From Cryomorpha sp963836915 (GTDB lineage: Bacteria; Bacteroidota; Bacteroidia; Flavobacteriales_D; Cryomorphaceae), in the NCBI GenBank assembly GCA_963836915.1, contig CAWILH010000002.1, positions 3,162,001-3,226,000 of the forward strand: DNA of 64,000 nucleotides, in the 5' to 3' direction. The notes below the pieces were generated by a model. It saw nothing but the letters and a program-made list of their open reading frames with translations, did not search any database and was not told the DNA's origin. The translations under genes were made by a program, and so were the position numbers. Below, in pieces: positions 63,603 through 64,000 of this stretch (position 1 is its first letter; every line of letters starts with the position of its first letter).

Positions 63603-64000
63603 TTAGGCTTCCGCCAATAGAGCATCGTAACGCAAAATGCGGTGTCCCAAACCGGTTTTTATGGCTTCAGCCATCATGCTTTTGGCAACATCCCTAGCTT
63701 GAATGGGTCTGTATTTGCGCAAGCTGCCGAGCATAAGGGGAGCAATTAATCTCATGGCCACGGTACCTATTTTTTCGCCTATGCGCCGCTCATCACGGGA
63801 GCCAAGCAGAAGCGATGGCTGCATGATCACCAAATCAGCAAATGCCAAGTCTCCCAGCGCATGCTCCATCTCTCCCTTTACCTTATTGTAGAATATAGAT
63901 GAGCTGGCATTTGCGCCCATAGCGCTGACCACTAAAAATTTGCGAACCCCATTCTTCTTTGCGGCTGCTGCCAATCGCACGACATAATCATAATCAACCT
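63603..64000 (-). CDS. NAD(P)-binding Rossmann-fold oxidoreductase (atypical SDR), partial
   Basis: The frame is open to the right edge (codons for VDYDYVV precede the GTG at 63980), so the N-terminal part with the GxxGxxG loop is missing. Visible: LAAAAKKNGVRKFLVVSAMG then ANASSSIFYNKVKGEMEHAL (the YxxxK-like YNKVK), LVIMQPSLLLGSRDERR, and YRPIQARDVAKSMMAEAI. This is the pattern of NAD(P)H-binding/HTATIP2-like proteins. Substrate unknown. Confidence 0.82.
   Translation of the reverse strand, partial: VDYDYVVRLAAAAKKNGVRKFLVVSAMGANASSSIFYNKVKGEMEHALGDLAFADLVIMQPSLLLGSRDERRIGEKIGTVAMRLIAPLMLGSLRKYRPIQARDVAKSMMAEAIKTGLGHRILRYDALLAEA

Overview
The window comes from a member of the Bacteroidota, most likely the Flavobacteriales (Cryomorphaceae-like is a guess). 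The evidence is the type IX secretion/gliding block (PorP/SprF-like protein, GldJ, PorU, PorV), type A and type B T9SS C-terminal sorting domains, menaquinone genes, many promoter elements of the Bacteroidota form TAnnTTTG, and few Shine-Dalgarno sites. The order gldJ / porU-porV-cdd-pdhA is the one known from Flavobacterium.

Layout. 1-720 is AT-rich accessory DNA with two small hypothetical genes, followed by a junction of gene debris (a dinB piece joined to the 3' half of an MFS transporter), a tRNA-Val gene and a decayed partial copy of it. 2.2-9.3 kb is a minus-strand run: anmK, a Glu/Leu/Phe/Val dehydrogenase, nhaD, exbB, exbD, a TonB-like gene, folC. 9.4-10.5 kb is an acyl-CoA dehydrogenase. 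10.5-21.4 kb holds the minus-strand genes porP/sprF-like, gldJ, murF and a small unlisted ORF, and the plus-strand genes porU, porV, ispF, cdd. 21.4-30.4 kb holds pdhA, the E2 gene, recG, pheT, an acyltransferase and rdgB. 30.4-31.3 kb and 37.2-38.7 kb are two arrays of a structured repeat of about 183 bp. They are inverted relative to each other and enclose recJ, a Cys-rich lipoprotein gene, an odd tRNA-like gene, an Lrp regulator, a thioesterase and hemJ. 38.7-43.6 kb holds ddl, a PASTA protein, a T9SS-sorted protein and rluD. 43.6-50.4 kb is the menaquinone cluster (menE, menC, menA, menD, menF and a hotdog thioesterase; menB is absent). 50.5-64 kb holds an orphan response regulator, an AddB-like nuclease, a TPR protein, a large PKD/type B sorted protein, an ElaA-type acetyltransferase, a YedK/HMCES-like protein, nhaA, an M28 peptidase and a truncated NAD(P)-binding protein.

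Quality of the sequence. Eight otherwise intact genes are broken by nine single-base indels (GDH, small ORF after murF, porU, recG, pheT, recJ twice, a T9SS protein, rluD), several of them in homopolymers. Most of these genes are housekeeping or essential, so sequencing or assembly error is the likeliest cause; each is annotated here as one gene spanning the indel.

Most unusual signals: the two inverted arrays of palindromic repeats between convergent genes, and a 119-nt tRNA-Leu-like gene carrying an apparent GUC (Asp) anticodon and a 50-nt variable region.
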